Shown piece by piece: positions 1-6,312 of a stretch of 24,146 nt of DNA. This DNA comes from Alphaproteobacteria bacterium. GTDB lineage: Bacteria; Pseudomonadota; Alphaproteobacteria; Rhodobacterales; Rhodobacteraceae. Numbering within the stretch: position 1 is the first letter of the stretch; each line of letters opens with the position of its first letter. The stretch lies in assembly GCA_013151535.1 (NCBI GenBank), contig JAADIC010000012.1:1-24146 (forward strand), in the 5' to 3' direction. Under the pieces are notes generated by a model, which did no database searches, had not been told where the DNA came from, and saw only the letters and a list, made by a program, of their open reading frames with translations. A program made the position numbers and the translations under genes.

Positions 1-60
1 AAAGAACGCATAAAAACCCAGCAGGGCAAGGCTGAACAGGATGACGCGCAGAAAAGTCAC
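1..60 (-). CDS. Start of a membrane or exported protein, partial (runs off left edge)
   Basis: Reading leftward from a GTG at 60-58, 20 codons stay open to the window edge. The peptide (MTFLRVILFSLALLGFYAFF, taking GTG as Met) has a basic residue followed by a hydrophobic run, as in a signal peptide or first membrane helix. The GTG overlaps the TGA stop of the bd-like oxidase gene (57-59) in a GTGA arrangement, which is typical of translational coupling, so this is very probably the next gene of the same operon. An oxidase partner such as a c-type cytochrome or a subunit II is possible, but nothing visible decides that. Confidence 0.5.
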   Translation of the reverse strand, partial: MTFLRVILFSLALLGFYAFF

Positions 61-1829
61 GACGTCGCCCCGGAATTATCCGGCCCGGGATCAGCCTGCT
101 TGGTCTGGCCAAGACGCGACAGCCAGAAAACGAACACCATGACGGCCATGAAGGCCAGCGTGATGCCGGTGATGGTATTGCCCGCATCGCCCAGCGCCGG
201 AATGTAATTCTCGGGCGAATTATCCTTCATCACCGTGTAAACGTGCCAATTGGTGCGCAGGGACGAGCGGATATAGCCCATCAACCCCATCAGCCATGTG
301 AACGCCACCGGCAGTACGAACAGGGCATATTGCGACCGCTCGGTCATGCGGCCCCAGTGAACCTTTTCGGATTTCGCGCCGCGTAGCATGAACACATCGA
401 TGATGACCGAGCCGATAATGATGCTCAGCGTGGTCATAACCTGCGGCACCGAGGCCCCGACCTTGTAAACCGTTGGCGTAATATAGCCGTAAATCCCGGC
501 GGCGACGATATTGGCAATGCCAACCACATAAAGCGCCACCACCACCATGTTGGCGGATTTCGCCCACGGCACCACGGGTATGCGCGACGAGCGATAAAAC
601 ATCTGGAACGACAGGAAGGTAAAAACCAGCATCAGGTTCACGGCGGTGTTCTTGGCGGGCATGATGCCAAGCGGGCCAAGGATTTTGTGACTGGTGCCGC
701 CAAGGTTCTGGATTTCCGCCGTGGTCAGAATCAGCGTATGCGGCGTGACCCAGACCAGAAAGCCGCCGACAATCACCACCGCGATATATTTCACATATTT
801 GGCGTAACGCGCGCCGCGATCGGTGCGCATCAGCCCGGACCACAGGTAATAATTCGCCGCCAGCATGATGGTGCCGATCAGCACCGCCTGAATGATGAAC
901 AACCACGCCAGAATGCCACCCATGGCGGTGATGCCCATCTGTTGGGAATAGGCGTAGATCTCGGCCATCAGCCAGTACCCGGCGAACGGCAGCGGGATGA
1001 ACCCCAGAATGGCGATAAAGTTCGAGGTGTAGCCCATCCAGTCGTAATGGGCCTTTTTCGCGGGGTCTTTCTCGGCCAGAAACATATACGCCGCATAGCC
1101 GCCGACAATGGCACCGCCATAGGCGATATTAGCCAGAAACCGGTGCAGGTTCAAAGGGTTCCACAGGGGATTTCGCGTGGCCTCCCAGACCGTGCCGGTG
1201 ATCGCCCCGTCGGGTGCTATGCCCGTGGGCGACATCATGAAGCTGACCCAGGCATTGGCGACAAACATTAACGTCAGCCCAACCGTGTTCAGCACCAGCC
1301 CGATCGACATGTGGTAATACTTGCGGTTGCCGCGCCGCAGTGCGTCCCAGGAATAGAAATAAATATAAAGCGTGATGCTTTCCAGCCCGAACAGCAGCGC
1401 ATAGATCAGCACCTGCCCCCGGAATACCTTTATCATATAGCCCATCAGATGCGGATAGAAGACCAGCAACACCAGCAACAATCCACCGCCCACAAGCGCT
1501 GTCAGCGAATAGGCCGCCATGGTGATTTTCATGAACTCACGCGCCATGTTATCGAACCGGTCGTCACCGGTGACCACGCTCATGAATTCGGTCGCAATGG
1601 CAAACAGCGGCACGGCCAGAACAAAGGCCGCCAGAAACAGATGCATCTGCGCCATGGACCAGGCCAATGTGCGCCCCGAGATGCCCGCAATCACCGGATA
1701 ATCCAGCCGCGAAGGTTTGGGCGCAGCCTCAAGCGTGGTGGCCACAGCGTCCGCCGACGCCGCCGCCAAATCGGGCAGCAGCACCGAAAGCAGGGCTGCA
1801 AACAGGGAAACCAGATGCCAGGTTTTCAT
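57..1829 (-). CDS. Cytochrome bd-type oxidase subunit I-like protein (atypical CydA family)
   Basis: This is a 590-aa polytopic membrane protein of the cytochrome bd oxidase subunit I superfamily. By eye, His63 (AQMHLFLAAF) matches the heme ligand in helix 1 of CydA, Glu150 (FGLES) and Trp161-Asp162 match the Glu107/GWD region, His229 (LHRFLANIAYGG) matches the b558 His, and Met410 (SFQMF) may match the b558 Met. Near the C-terminus GYIRSSLRTNWHVY (519-531) resembles the CydA segment ending in WTVY, but the acidic residue usual there is not evident, nor is one at the Glu99 position. A signal peptide (about 1-25) precedes the first helix, which is unusual for CydA. I see no canonical quinol-binding loop. 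It is therefore a divergent bd-like subunit and its electron donor is uncertain. Two small membrane proteins lie upstream and another gene overlaps its stop. Confidence 0.8.
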   Translation of the reverse strand: MKTWHLVSLFAALLSVLLPDLAAASADAVATTLEAAPKPSRLDYPVIAGISGRTLAWSMAQMHLFLAAFVLAVPLFAIATEFMSVVTGDDRFDNMAREFMKITMAAYSLTALVGGGLLLVLLVFYPHLMGYMIKVFRGQVLIYALLFGLESITLYIYFYSWDALRRGNRKYYHMSIGLVLNTVGLTLMFVANAWVSFMMSPTGIAPDGAITGTVWEATRNPLWNPLNLHRFLANIAYGGAIVGGYAAYMFLAEKDPAKKAHYDWMGYTSNFIAILGFIPLPFAGYWLMAEIYAYSQQMGITAMGGILAWLFIIQAVLIGTIMLAANYYLWSGLMRTDRGARYAKYVKYIAVVIVGGFLVWVTPHTLILTTAEIQNLGGTSHKILGPLGIMPAKNTAVNLMLVFTFLSFQMFYRSSRIPVVPWAKSANMVVVALYVVGIANIVAAGIYGYITPTVYKVGASVPQVMTTLSIIIGSVIIDVFMLRGAKSEKVHWGRMTERSQYALFVLPVAFTWLMGLMGYIRSSLRTNWHVYTVMKDNSPENYIPALGDAGNTITGITLAFMAVMVFVFWLSRLGQTKQADPGPDNSGATS

Positions 1830-1842
1830 GATCGTTCCATCC

Positions 1843-1971
1843 CTAGCGCGGCATCAGATCAGCACCGACCGGCAGGCCCTGCGCCTGCATGATCGACTTA
1901 TCCATCACATAGAAAAACGCGCCCCACACGAGCAGCGCCACCACGAACACCACATATCTTCGCATCACCAT
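1843..1971 (-). CDS. Small single-helix membrane protein (42 aa) in the bd-like oxidase operon
   Basis: The short ORF begins ATG GTG ATG CGA and encodes 42 aa with one hydrophobic helix (about residues 6-22), followed by a polar tail ending GADLMPR. An AGGGGAT Shine-Dalgarno-like sequence lies about ten bases upstream of the ATG. A second in-frame ATG lies two codons in. The stop is 13 bases before the oxidase start. Position, spacing and size suggest a CydX-like accessory subunit, but the sequence does not resemble Escherichia coli CydX, so the role is inferred from context only. Confidence 0.6.
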   Translation of the reverse strand: MVMRRYVVFVVALLVWGAFFYVMDKSIMQAQGLPVGADLMPR

Positions 1972-1990
1972 TGCCGTGATCCCCTATCCT

Positions 1991-2012
1991 GCGTCCTGTT
2001 TGCGTCCTGTTT
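1991..2012. repeat. Exact 11-bp tandem duplication
   Basis: GCGTCCTGTTT occurs twice head to tail, just after the stop codon of the 40-aa gene and upstream of the 42-aa gene. It probably arose by slippage. On the minus strand the units read AAACAGGACGC. No function is evident. Confidence 0.8.
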
Positions 2013-2013
2013 G

Positions 2014-2136
2014 TTAGTGAACCGATATTACCCCGTGATCGAAAATCAGGAGCCACCAGAAAAAATACACCATCGCCACCGCAGTCGCGGCGAAAACCAG
2101 TTTCCCGAGAATCGTGTTTTGCCGGTCTTTTTGCAT
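2014..2136 (-). CDS. Small single-helix membrane protein (40 aa), first gene of the bd-like oxidase operon
   Basis: The ORF starts MQKDRQNTILGK and encodes 40 aa with a single membrane helix (about residues 11-32) rich in aromatics (MVYFFWWLLIF), then DHGVISVH. GGGGGAAG about five bases before the ATG is a good ribosome binding site. It is the first ORF of the leftward operon downstream of the FNR-type box at 2252-2265. Small aromatic-rich helices of this kind occur as accessory subunits of terminal oxidases (CydX, CcoQ type), but I do not recognise the family. Confidence 0.6.
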   Translation of the reverse strand: MQKDRQNTILGKLVFAATAVAMVYFFWWLLIFDHGVISVH

Positions 2137-2251
2137 CCGCTTCCCCCTTTTGGCATATCGGCTTGGCATATCGGCCCGTCTTCAGCCCGACACCAAGCGC
2201 GCGCAGCGACAGGCTGATATTCAGAGAGTGCATACCCGGGATTTCGTGTAA

Positions 2252-2265
2252 TTGACGCGTATCAA
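2252..2265 (-). promoter_or_regulatory. FNR/FixK-type binding site upstream of the bd-like oxidase operon
   Basis: TTGAC-GCGT-ATCAA matches the FNR-family consensus TTGAT-N4-ATCAA at nine of ten defined positions. Its centre is about 122 bp upstream of the first start codon (2136) of the leftward operon and outside the neighbouring coding region, which ends at 2296. No -10 element was pinned down, so class I or II activation, or repression, cannot be decided. Confidence 0.6.
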
Positions 2266-2295
2266 GTTTTGCATTTTGCGTGCCGCGTTCATGCG

Positions 2296-2598
2296 CTAAA
2301 ACGCCACGCCGCAGGATTGCGATATCCGCTGTCTCAGTCGCACCAAATACGCATCCAGCGTCTCGGCCTCTGTTTGTGGCACCAAAAAGATCAGCTTGGC
2401 CGCAACAATATAGGGCCTGCGTTTTTTACCCTCTCCCGGGGTGGCGCTTGTCAGAATTTCCCGAACGATTTCAATGTTTTGCTGTGGGTCTTCGCAGTAT
2501 CTCGGCAAGGCGGAATTGCGGGCATACCAATCGGCGCTGTTGAATATGAACAGCATGACAAGGGTCGTCAGGATAAAAACCACAGCAATTCGTCGCAT
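2296..2598 (-). CDS. Small membrane-anchored protein of unknown function (100 aa)
   Basis: The protein starts at the ATG of MRRIAVVFILTTL. An in-frame start 14 codons further upstream adds only unlikely sequence. Residues 3-18 form a hydrophobic signal-anchor. The rest is soluble, presumably periplasmic, with ADWYARN, a Cys in LPRYCED, the segment KKRRPYIVAAKLIFLVP, and a second Cys near the C-terminus (RISQSCGVAF). The two cysteines could form a disulfide. The gene is divergent from the FNR-type regulator and upstream of the oxidase operon, with about 160 bp and an FNR-type box in between. I do not recognise a named family; it looks like a conserved hypothetical protein. Confidence 0.55.
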   Translation of the reverse strand: MRRIAVVFILTTLVMLFIFNSADWYARNSALPRYCEDPQQNIEIVREILTSATPGEGKKRRPYIVAAKLIFLVPQTEAETLDAYLVRLRQRISQSCGVAF

Positions 2599-2660
2599 GG
2601 CATTGTTGCTAATACGCAAGCCGTGATGGCGACAAGACAAAAGCCCGGGCAGCGCGATTT

Positions 2661-2677
2661 TTTACAAACGTTTACAA
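2661..2677. repeat. Two TTTACAA direct repeats one helical turn apart
   Basis: TTTACAA begins at 2661 and again at 2671 in the divergent promoter region between the 100-aa membrane protein and the FNR-type regulator. The overlapping AAACGTTT (2665-2672) is palindromic. The 10-bp phasing would suit a regulator contacting one DNA face, but this is a small pattern that could be chance. Confidence 0.3.
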
Positions 2678-2745
2678 GTCATGACAATTTTTAACCTTTC
2701 CCACATCTCGCCGCAACAACCGCGCGCCATAACGACGCCATTCAA

Positions 2746-3534
2746 ATGAATTCAGAAAGCTGCCCCTTGAAAACTCAACCCGCATGCCGGTGCCAGACCT
2801 GTAGTTCACAAACAGACCCGGGCGGGTTTTGTCGGCATTTGACGCAATGTCAACTGGAGACCCTTAAAACCCGGTCGCGCTGGTCCAGTTTGCTTCGCGG
2901 CGAGACCATCAAAAGCGAGGATTTGCTGATCTGGCCGATCATTGCCATCTCGACGGGTGTATTGTCATTTCAACAGCTTCTGGAAGACGGGCGCAAGATT
3001 ATTGCGGCGCTGTTCATGCGCGGCGACATTATCGACATGCGCGGTCTGGCCAACCGCCATCACGGCCACCTGATCGCCCTTGGCAAGACCGAAATTTGCC
3101 GGCTGTCCCCCCGAACTTTCGAGGCGGCAATCGACGACAATATAGACGCGCGCAAGGTCGCGTGGAGCAGTTTACGCCGCCAGGGCAATCGCGCCATGGA
3201 CCATGGTGCCGATCTGGCCAAAAAGCAGGCATTGGAGAAACTGGCCTCGTTCGTGTTTGAATGTCGCCACCGGTTGCCGGATTCTGTGTCAGACAGCAAA
3301 GTGCATATTCCGGTTCGCCGCCTCGATCTGGCGGATTATCTGGGCATGCAGCCTGAAACCGTCAGCCGTGGTTTCAAAGAGCTGCAAGCCCGTGGCATAA
3401 TTGGCATCGAAGGGATTTCAAACATCGAGATACTGGACTTCCCCAGGTTGCGCCGTATTGCTAATGGCGACAAACACACAGAAAACCTGCGCCAAACCCA
3501 TGAAAACCACTTTCAGGCAGCCACCGGCAGCTAA
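2746..3534 (+). CDS. FNR/CRP-family transcriptional regulator with N-terminal Cys cluster
   Basis: This 262-aa protein has the FNR layout: an N-terminal cysteine region, a cNMP-type sensor domain (about 45-150), a long dimerisation helix and a C-terminal winged helix-turn-helix (about 190-235). Cysteines are at 6, 14, 16, 19, 29, 35, 118 and 173. Cys16-x2-Cys19, Cys29 and Cys118 (TEICRLS) could supply four [4Fe-4S] ligands as in E. coli FNR (Cys20, 23, 29, 122), although the Cys19-Cys29 gap is longer than usual. The recognition helix ETVSR (Glu204, Ser207, Arg208) matches the FNR residues that read TTGAT half-sites. It is therefore probably an oxygen-responsive regulator. Boxes of that type occur in this window upstream of the bd-like operon and between ctaD and the DUF2189 gene. 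No clear Shine-Dalgarno sequence precedes the ATG. Its 3' end overlaps hemH. Confidence 0.85.
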   Translation: MNSESCPLKTQPACRCQTCSSQTDPGGFCRHLTQCQLETLKTRSRWSSLLRGETIKSEDLLIWPIIAISTGVLSFQQLLEDGRKIIAALFMRGDIIDMRGLANRHHGHLIALGKTEICRLSPRTFEAAIDDNIDARKVAWSSLRRQGNRAMDHGADLAKKQALEKLASFVFECRHRLPDSVSDSKVHIPVRRLDLADYLGMQPETVSRGFKELQARGIIGIEGISNIEILDFPRLRRIANGDKHTENLRQTHENHFQAATGS

Positions 3535-4507
3535 AACCGGCATTCTTCTGGTTAATCTGGGCACCCCCGAGGCCACGGATTACTGGTCTGTACGGCGCTA
3601 CCTGCGTCAGTTTTTATCCGACAAACGGGTGGTCGAGGCACGCGGGCCGGTCTGGTGGTTTATCCTGAACGGCCTCATCCTGACCCGGCGCCCCAAAAGC
3701 CTGGGGCGTGCCTATGACCGGATCTGGAACAGCGAGTTGAACGAAAGCCCTTTGCGCAGCCACACCCGGCGGCAGGCGGAAAAACTGGCCGCATGCCTGG
3801 AAGGGCAAGGACAGATCGTTGTGGATTGGGCCATGCGTTATGGCACCCCGTCGATTGATGCGGGCATCAAGCGTCTGATCGGCGCTGGCTGTGAACGCCT
3901 TTTGCTGTTCCCCTTGTATCCGCAATACAGCGCCGCCACCACCGCCACCGCTGTCGACGCCGCTTTTGATGCCCTGAAAACCCACCATTTTCAGCCCAGT
4001 ATTCGAACGGTACCGCCCTATTTCGACCACCCGGCCTATATCGACGCACTGGCGTGCAGCATCCGCATGCATCATGCAAAACTGGCCTGGACGCCCGAGG
4101 TTACGCTGGCCTCATTGCATGGGCTGCCGGTTGATTTCATTACCAGGGGCGACCCTTATCAGGCCCAGTGCGAAACCAGCGTTGCCCTGCTGCGCGAAAC
4201 TCTTGGCCTGACGGAAAACCAGTTGATCCTGACTTATCAATCGCGCACCGGTCGCAAAGAATGGATCGGGCCTGACACCGTAGAGACGATGGAACATCTG
4301 GCCCGACAGGGCATTAAAAACCTTTCTGTTGTAGCACCCGGTTTTGCGGCGGACGGTCTTGAAACGCTAGAGGAAATAGGCTTGCGGGCGGCCGAGAGCT
4401 TTATCCGGGCTGGTGGCCGGAACATCACCCTCGTGCCCTGCCTGAATGCCAGTGACCCTTCGATCGAGATGTTGCATGTTCTGGTGGGGCAAAACCTGTG
4501 GTCATAA
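3500..4507 (+). CDS. hemH: Ferrochelatase
   Basis: The 335-aa protein inserts Fe2+ into protoporphyrin IX, the last step of protoheme synthesis. The N-terminal KTGILLVNLGTPE, the metal-binding His207 in SLHGLP, and Glu288 in GLETLEEI are family hallmarks. YPQYSAATTAT (140-150) and YQSRTGRKEW (246-255) are also typical. I chose the ATG at 3500 because the conserved region begins a few residues later; an in-frame ATG at 3464 is the main alternative. The start lies 35 bp inside the upstream FNR-type gene in another frame, so the two are likely co-transcribed and possibly translationally coupled. Linking heme synthesis to an FNR-type regulator and oxidases fits an oxygen-limitation programme. I see no C-terminal iron-sulfur cysteine motif. 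Confidence 0.93.
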   Translation: MKTTFRQPPAAKTGILLVNLGTPEATDYWSVRRYLRQFLSDKRVVEARGPVWWFILNGLILTRRPKSLGRAYDRIWNSELNESPLRSHTRRQAEKLAACLEGQGQIVVDWAMRYGTPSIDAGIKRLIGAGCERLLLFPLYPQYSAATTATAVDAAFDALKTHHFQPSIRTVPPYFDHPAYIDALACSIRMHHAKLAWTPEVTLASLHGLPVDFITRGDPYQAQCETSVALLRETLGLTENQLILTYQSRTGRKEWIGPDTVETMEHLARQGIKNLSVVAPGFAADGLETLEEIGLRAAESFIRAGGRNITLVPCLNASDPSIEMLHVLVGQNLWS

Positions 4508-4880
4508 TAACGGGTGGCTGTTGACGCGGCGGGCCGGCGAATTTTTCGTCGTAAGCCCCCTCCGGCCAAGGGTATCTGGGTGCCTTCGTGCAAGCCAATA
4601 AACTAGGGTCAGGCTGTTCTAATCCACTGATTTATATCCATAAACAAGATTCTACATTTCCTGGGATACCCTTAGCACCAGCCTCCGGTGCATCTCAACC
4701 TTCCCGATATTTTGTCCCGGCAAGGGATGGTCAATTGCTGCGCAATCACCAGAGAATGTTATTCTAAGCGAAACCAATCTAGACGGATTCGGGTATTCAC
4801 CCGCTGGACCGAGGCAGCGTTTGTTTTTCCAAACGCGTTCGGGCCAGAGGCTGAATTCAATTGGATTGGATTTGCTTGTC
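4508..4880. other. Intergenic stretch without a recognised gene
   Basis: This stretch of about 370 bp separates two converging genes, hemH and the HAD phosphatase. It looks less GC-rich than its flanks and has no ORF with plausible protein character. A leftward frame (4972-4652) is open but overlaps the HAD gene and reads like a shadow. No clear terminator, tRNA or repeat was found. Confidence 0.5.
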
Positions 4881-5528
4881 TCACTCAATGCGCGCCAGAA
4901 ACCCAACCAGATCTTCTGTCTGGTGGTGAATATGGTCAACATCTTTGCCGTGTTTCGGCCCGACCAGAACACATCGCATGCCCATGTCGTGGGGGGCTTT
5001 CAGGTTGCGGTGATCGTCCTCGAACATCGCCCCTTCTGCCGGTTGCAAACCGTCCAGATCAAACACCACATCAAAGGCGGCGCGTTCCGGTTTTGGCAGG
5101 AAGCCCGCATGCTCCACCCCGTAAATCGCATCAAAAATACCCGATAAACCACGCGCCTCGGTCACCCGTTCCGCATGCACTTTTGGCCCGTTGGTATAGA
5201 CGATTTTGCGCCCCGGCAGATTGATAATCCGCGCCCGCAATTCGTGATCCGCCTCAAGATGGCCAAGCTCGATATCATGCACCTCGTCCAGATATGGCCC
5301 GGGATCAACGCCGTGTTCGCGCATCAACCCGGCCAAAGTGGTACCATAAGTCTGCCAATAATGATCGCGCAGGTGGTTTGCGGTGGCGTGGTCCACATCC
5401 AGTGCAGCCATCACGAACCGCGTCATCAAGACCTCGATCTGGTCAAACAACCGCGCCGAGGGCGGATAAAGCGTGTTATCGAGATCGAAAACCCAGGCTT
5501 TTACATGTGAAAAATCGCGTTTGGTCAT
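4881..5528 (-). CDS. HAD-superfamily pyrimidine 5'-nucleotidase
   Basis: This is a 215-aa haloacid dehalogenase-fold phosphatase of the Sdt1-like pyrimidine 5'-nucleotidase family. Motif I is FDLDNTLYP (Asp15 nucleophile, Asp17 acid/base), motif II is YTNG (Thr112), motif III is Lys146 in PKPE, and motif IV is FEDDHRN (Asp171, Asp172), where metal is held. The helical cap lies between motifs I and II (about 25-100). The family dephosphorylates UMP/CMP and related nucleotides in the cytoplasm; the exact substrate cannot be read from sequence. The start is the ATG before TKRDFSHVK; no strong ribosome binding site is visible. It is divergent from the GntR-family regulator. Confidence 0.85.
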   Translation of the reverse strand: MTKRDFSHVKAWVFDLDNTLYPPSARLFDQIEVLMTRFVMAALDVDHATANHLRDHYWQTYGTTLAGLMREHGVDPGPYLDEVHDIELGHLEADHELRARIINLPGRKIVYTNGPKVHAERVTEARGLSGIFDAIYGVEHAGFLPKPERAAFDVVFDLDGLQPAEGAMFEDDHRNLKAPHDMGMRCVLVGPKHGKDVDHIHHQTEDLVGFLARIE

Positions 5529-5630
5529 GGGGTGGTTCTAGGCCCCAATCCGCTTTGGTGCAATCAAATCGCGGTCATTTTCGATCTTGCCCTTGATCGC
5601 GGCGCAGATTCGCGGCTAGCCTGTAGACCG

Positions 5631-5640
5631 TTGTATACGA
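5631..5640. promoter_or_regulatory. Possible operator of the GntR/FCD regulator
   Basis: TTGTATACGA contains the palindrome GTATAC and sits about 10 bp before the regulator's start codon, in the divergent promoter region shared with the HAD gene. FCD-type GntR regulators often bind short palindromes of this TTGTATAC kind near their own genes. The assignment is inference from position and resemblance only. Confidence 0.25.
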
Positions 5641-5650
5641 GAGAGAGCCG

Positions 5651-6304
5651 ATGGCCGAAAACACCGAGGCACAAAAAGACGCTTATGACCTAATTCTGGA
5701 CGCGATTGACGTAGGTCAATACGGGCCCGGGGATCGCTTGGTGGAAAGTGAGTTGGCCGAGCGGTTCGGCATGTCGCGCACCCCGATCCGCGAGGCGTTG
5801 CAGCGGCTGGAAACCCAATCCATGCTGACCCGCACCGGGCGCAGCCTGATCGTGGCGTCGCTGGATCATAACCAATTGGCAGAACTTTATGTGGTGCGGG
5901 CCGAGCTTGAAGGCCTTGCCGCCAGCCTTGCGGCGCAACACGCCTCACCTGAAGAGGTGCGGGTGCTGGTGGCCATGGTCAAGAACGATCTGGAGCTGGT
6001 TGACGATCCCGGCAAGCTCAGCCGGGCCAATCGCAGGTTTCACAAGCAATTGCATCTGGCCAGCCACAACCGCTATCTGATCGCCCAGCTTGATCTGGTA
6101 CATCGCTCCATGGCGCTGCTGGCAACCACGTCGCTGGCAGCGGATGGGCGCGGCACGGTGGCGCTTGGCGAACACGGCGCGATTGTGCAGGCGATTGCTG
6201 ACGGGGATGGGGCTAAAGCCTCGAAAGCCTTAAAACAGCACCTGTCGCAAGCCTTTGAAACAAGGCTTAAAATTGACGCGGGCGAGGTTGAAACCCACCA
6301 TTAA
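5651..6304 (+). CDS. GntR-family transcriptional regulator, FCD subfamily
   Basis: The 217-aa protein has an N-terminal winged helix-turn-helix (about 8-68, with PGDRLVESELAERFGMSRTPIREAL, split here as PGDRLVESELAERFG then MSRTPIREAL) and an all-helical FCD ligand-binding domain (about 75-205). The FCD domain carries NRRFHKQLHLAS and the later EHGAIVQAI and HL histidine positions, which bind metal or carboxylate ligands in this family. Such regulators usually repress catabolism genes for organic acids, sugar acids or amino acids. No catabolic operon is adjacent, so its regulon is unknown. It ends only 8 bp from the converging glycosyltransferase gene. AGAGAGAG upstream is a weak ribosome binding site. 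Confidence 0.88.
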   Translation: MAENTEAQKDAYDLILDAIDVGQYGPGDRLVESELAERFGMSRTPIREALQRLETQSMLTRTGRSLIVASLDHNQLAELYVVRAELEGLAASLAAQHASPEEVRVLVAMVKNDLELVDDPGKLSRANRRFHKQLHLASHNRYLIAQLDLVHRSMALLATTSLAADGRGTVALGEHGAIVQAIADGDGAKASKALKQHLSQAFETRLKIDAGEVETHH

Positions 6305-6312
6305 GTCGTGTT

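Noticed and set aside
1898..2233. Leftward 111-codon frame across the two small membrane ORFs
   Set aside because: It overlaps both small ORFs in another frame, is rich in Gly/Arg/Asp without pattern, and has no ribosome binding site; the two short frames have helices and good sites.
2269..2694. Rightward frame opposite the 100-aa membrane protein
   Set aside because: Antisense shadow: composition rich in His, Gln and Arg, no domain character, and it overlaps a better leftward frame.
4652..4972. Leftward 106-codon frame in the hemH-HAD gap
   Set aside because: Overlaps the HAD gene's 3' end in another frame and shows no recognisable protein features.
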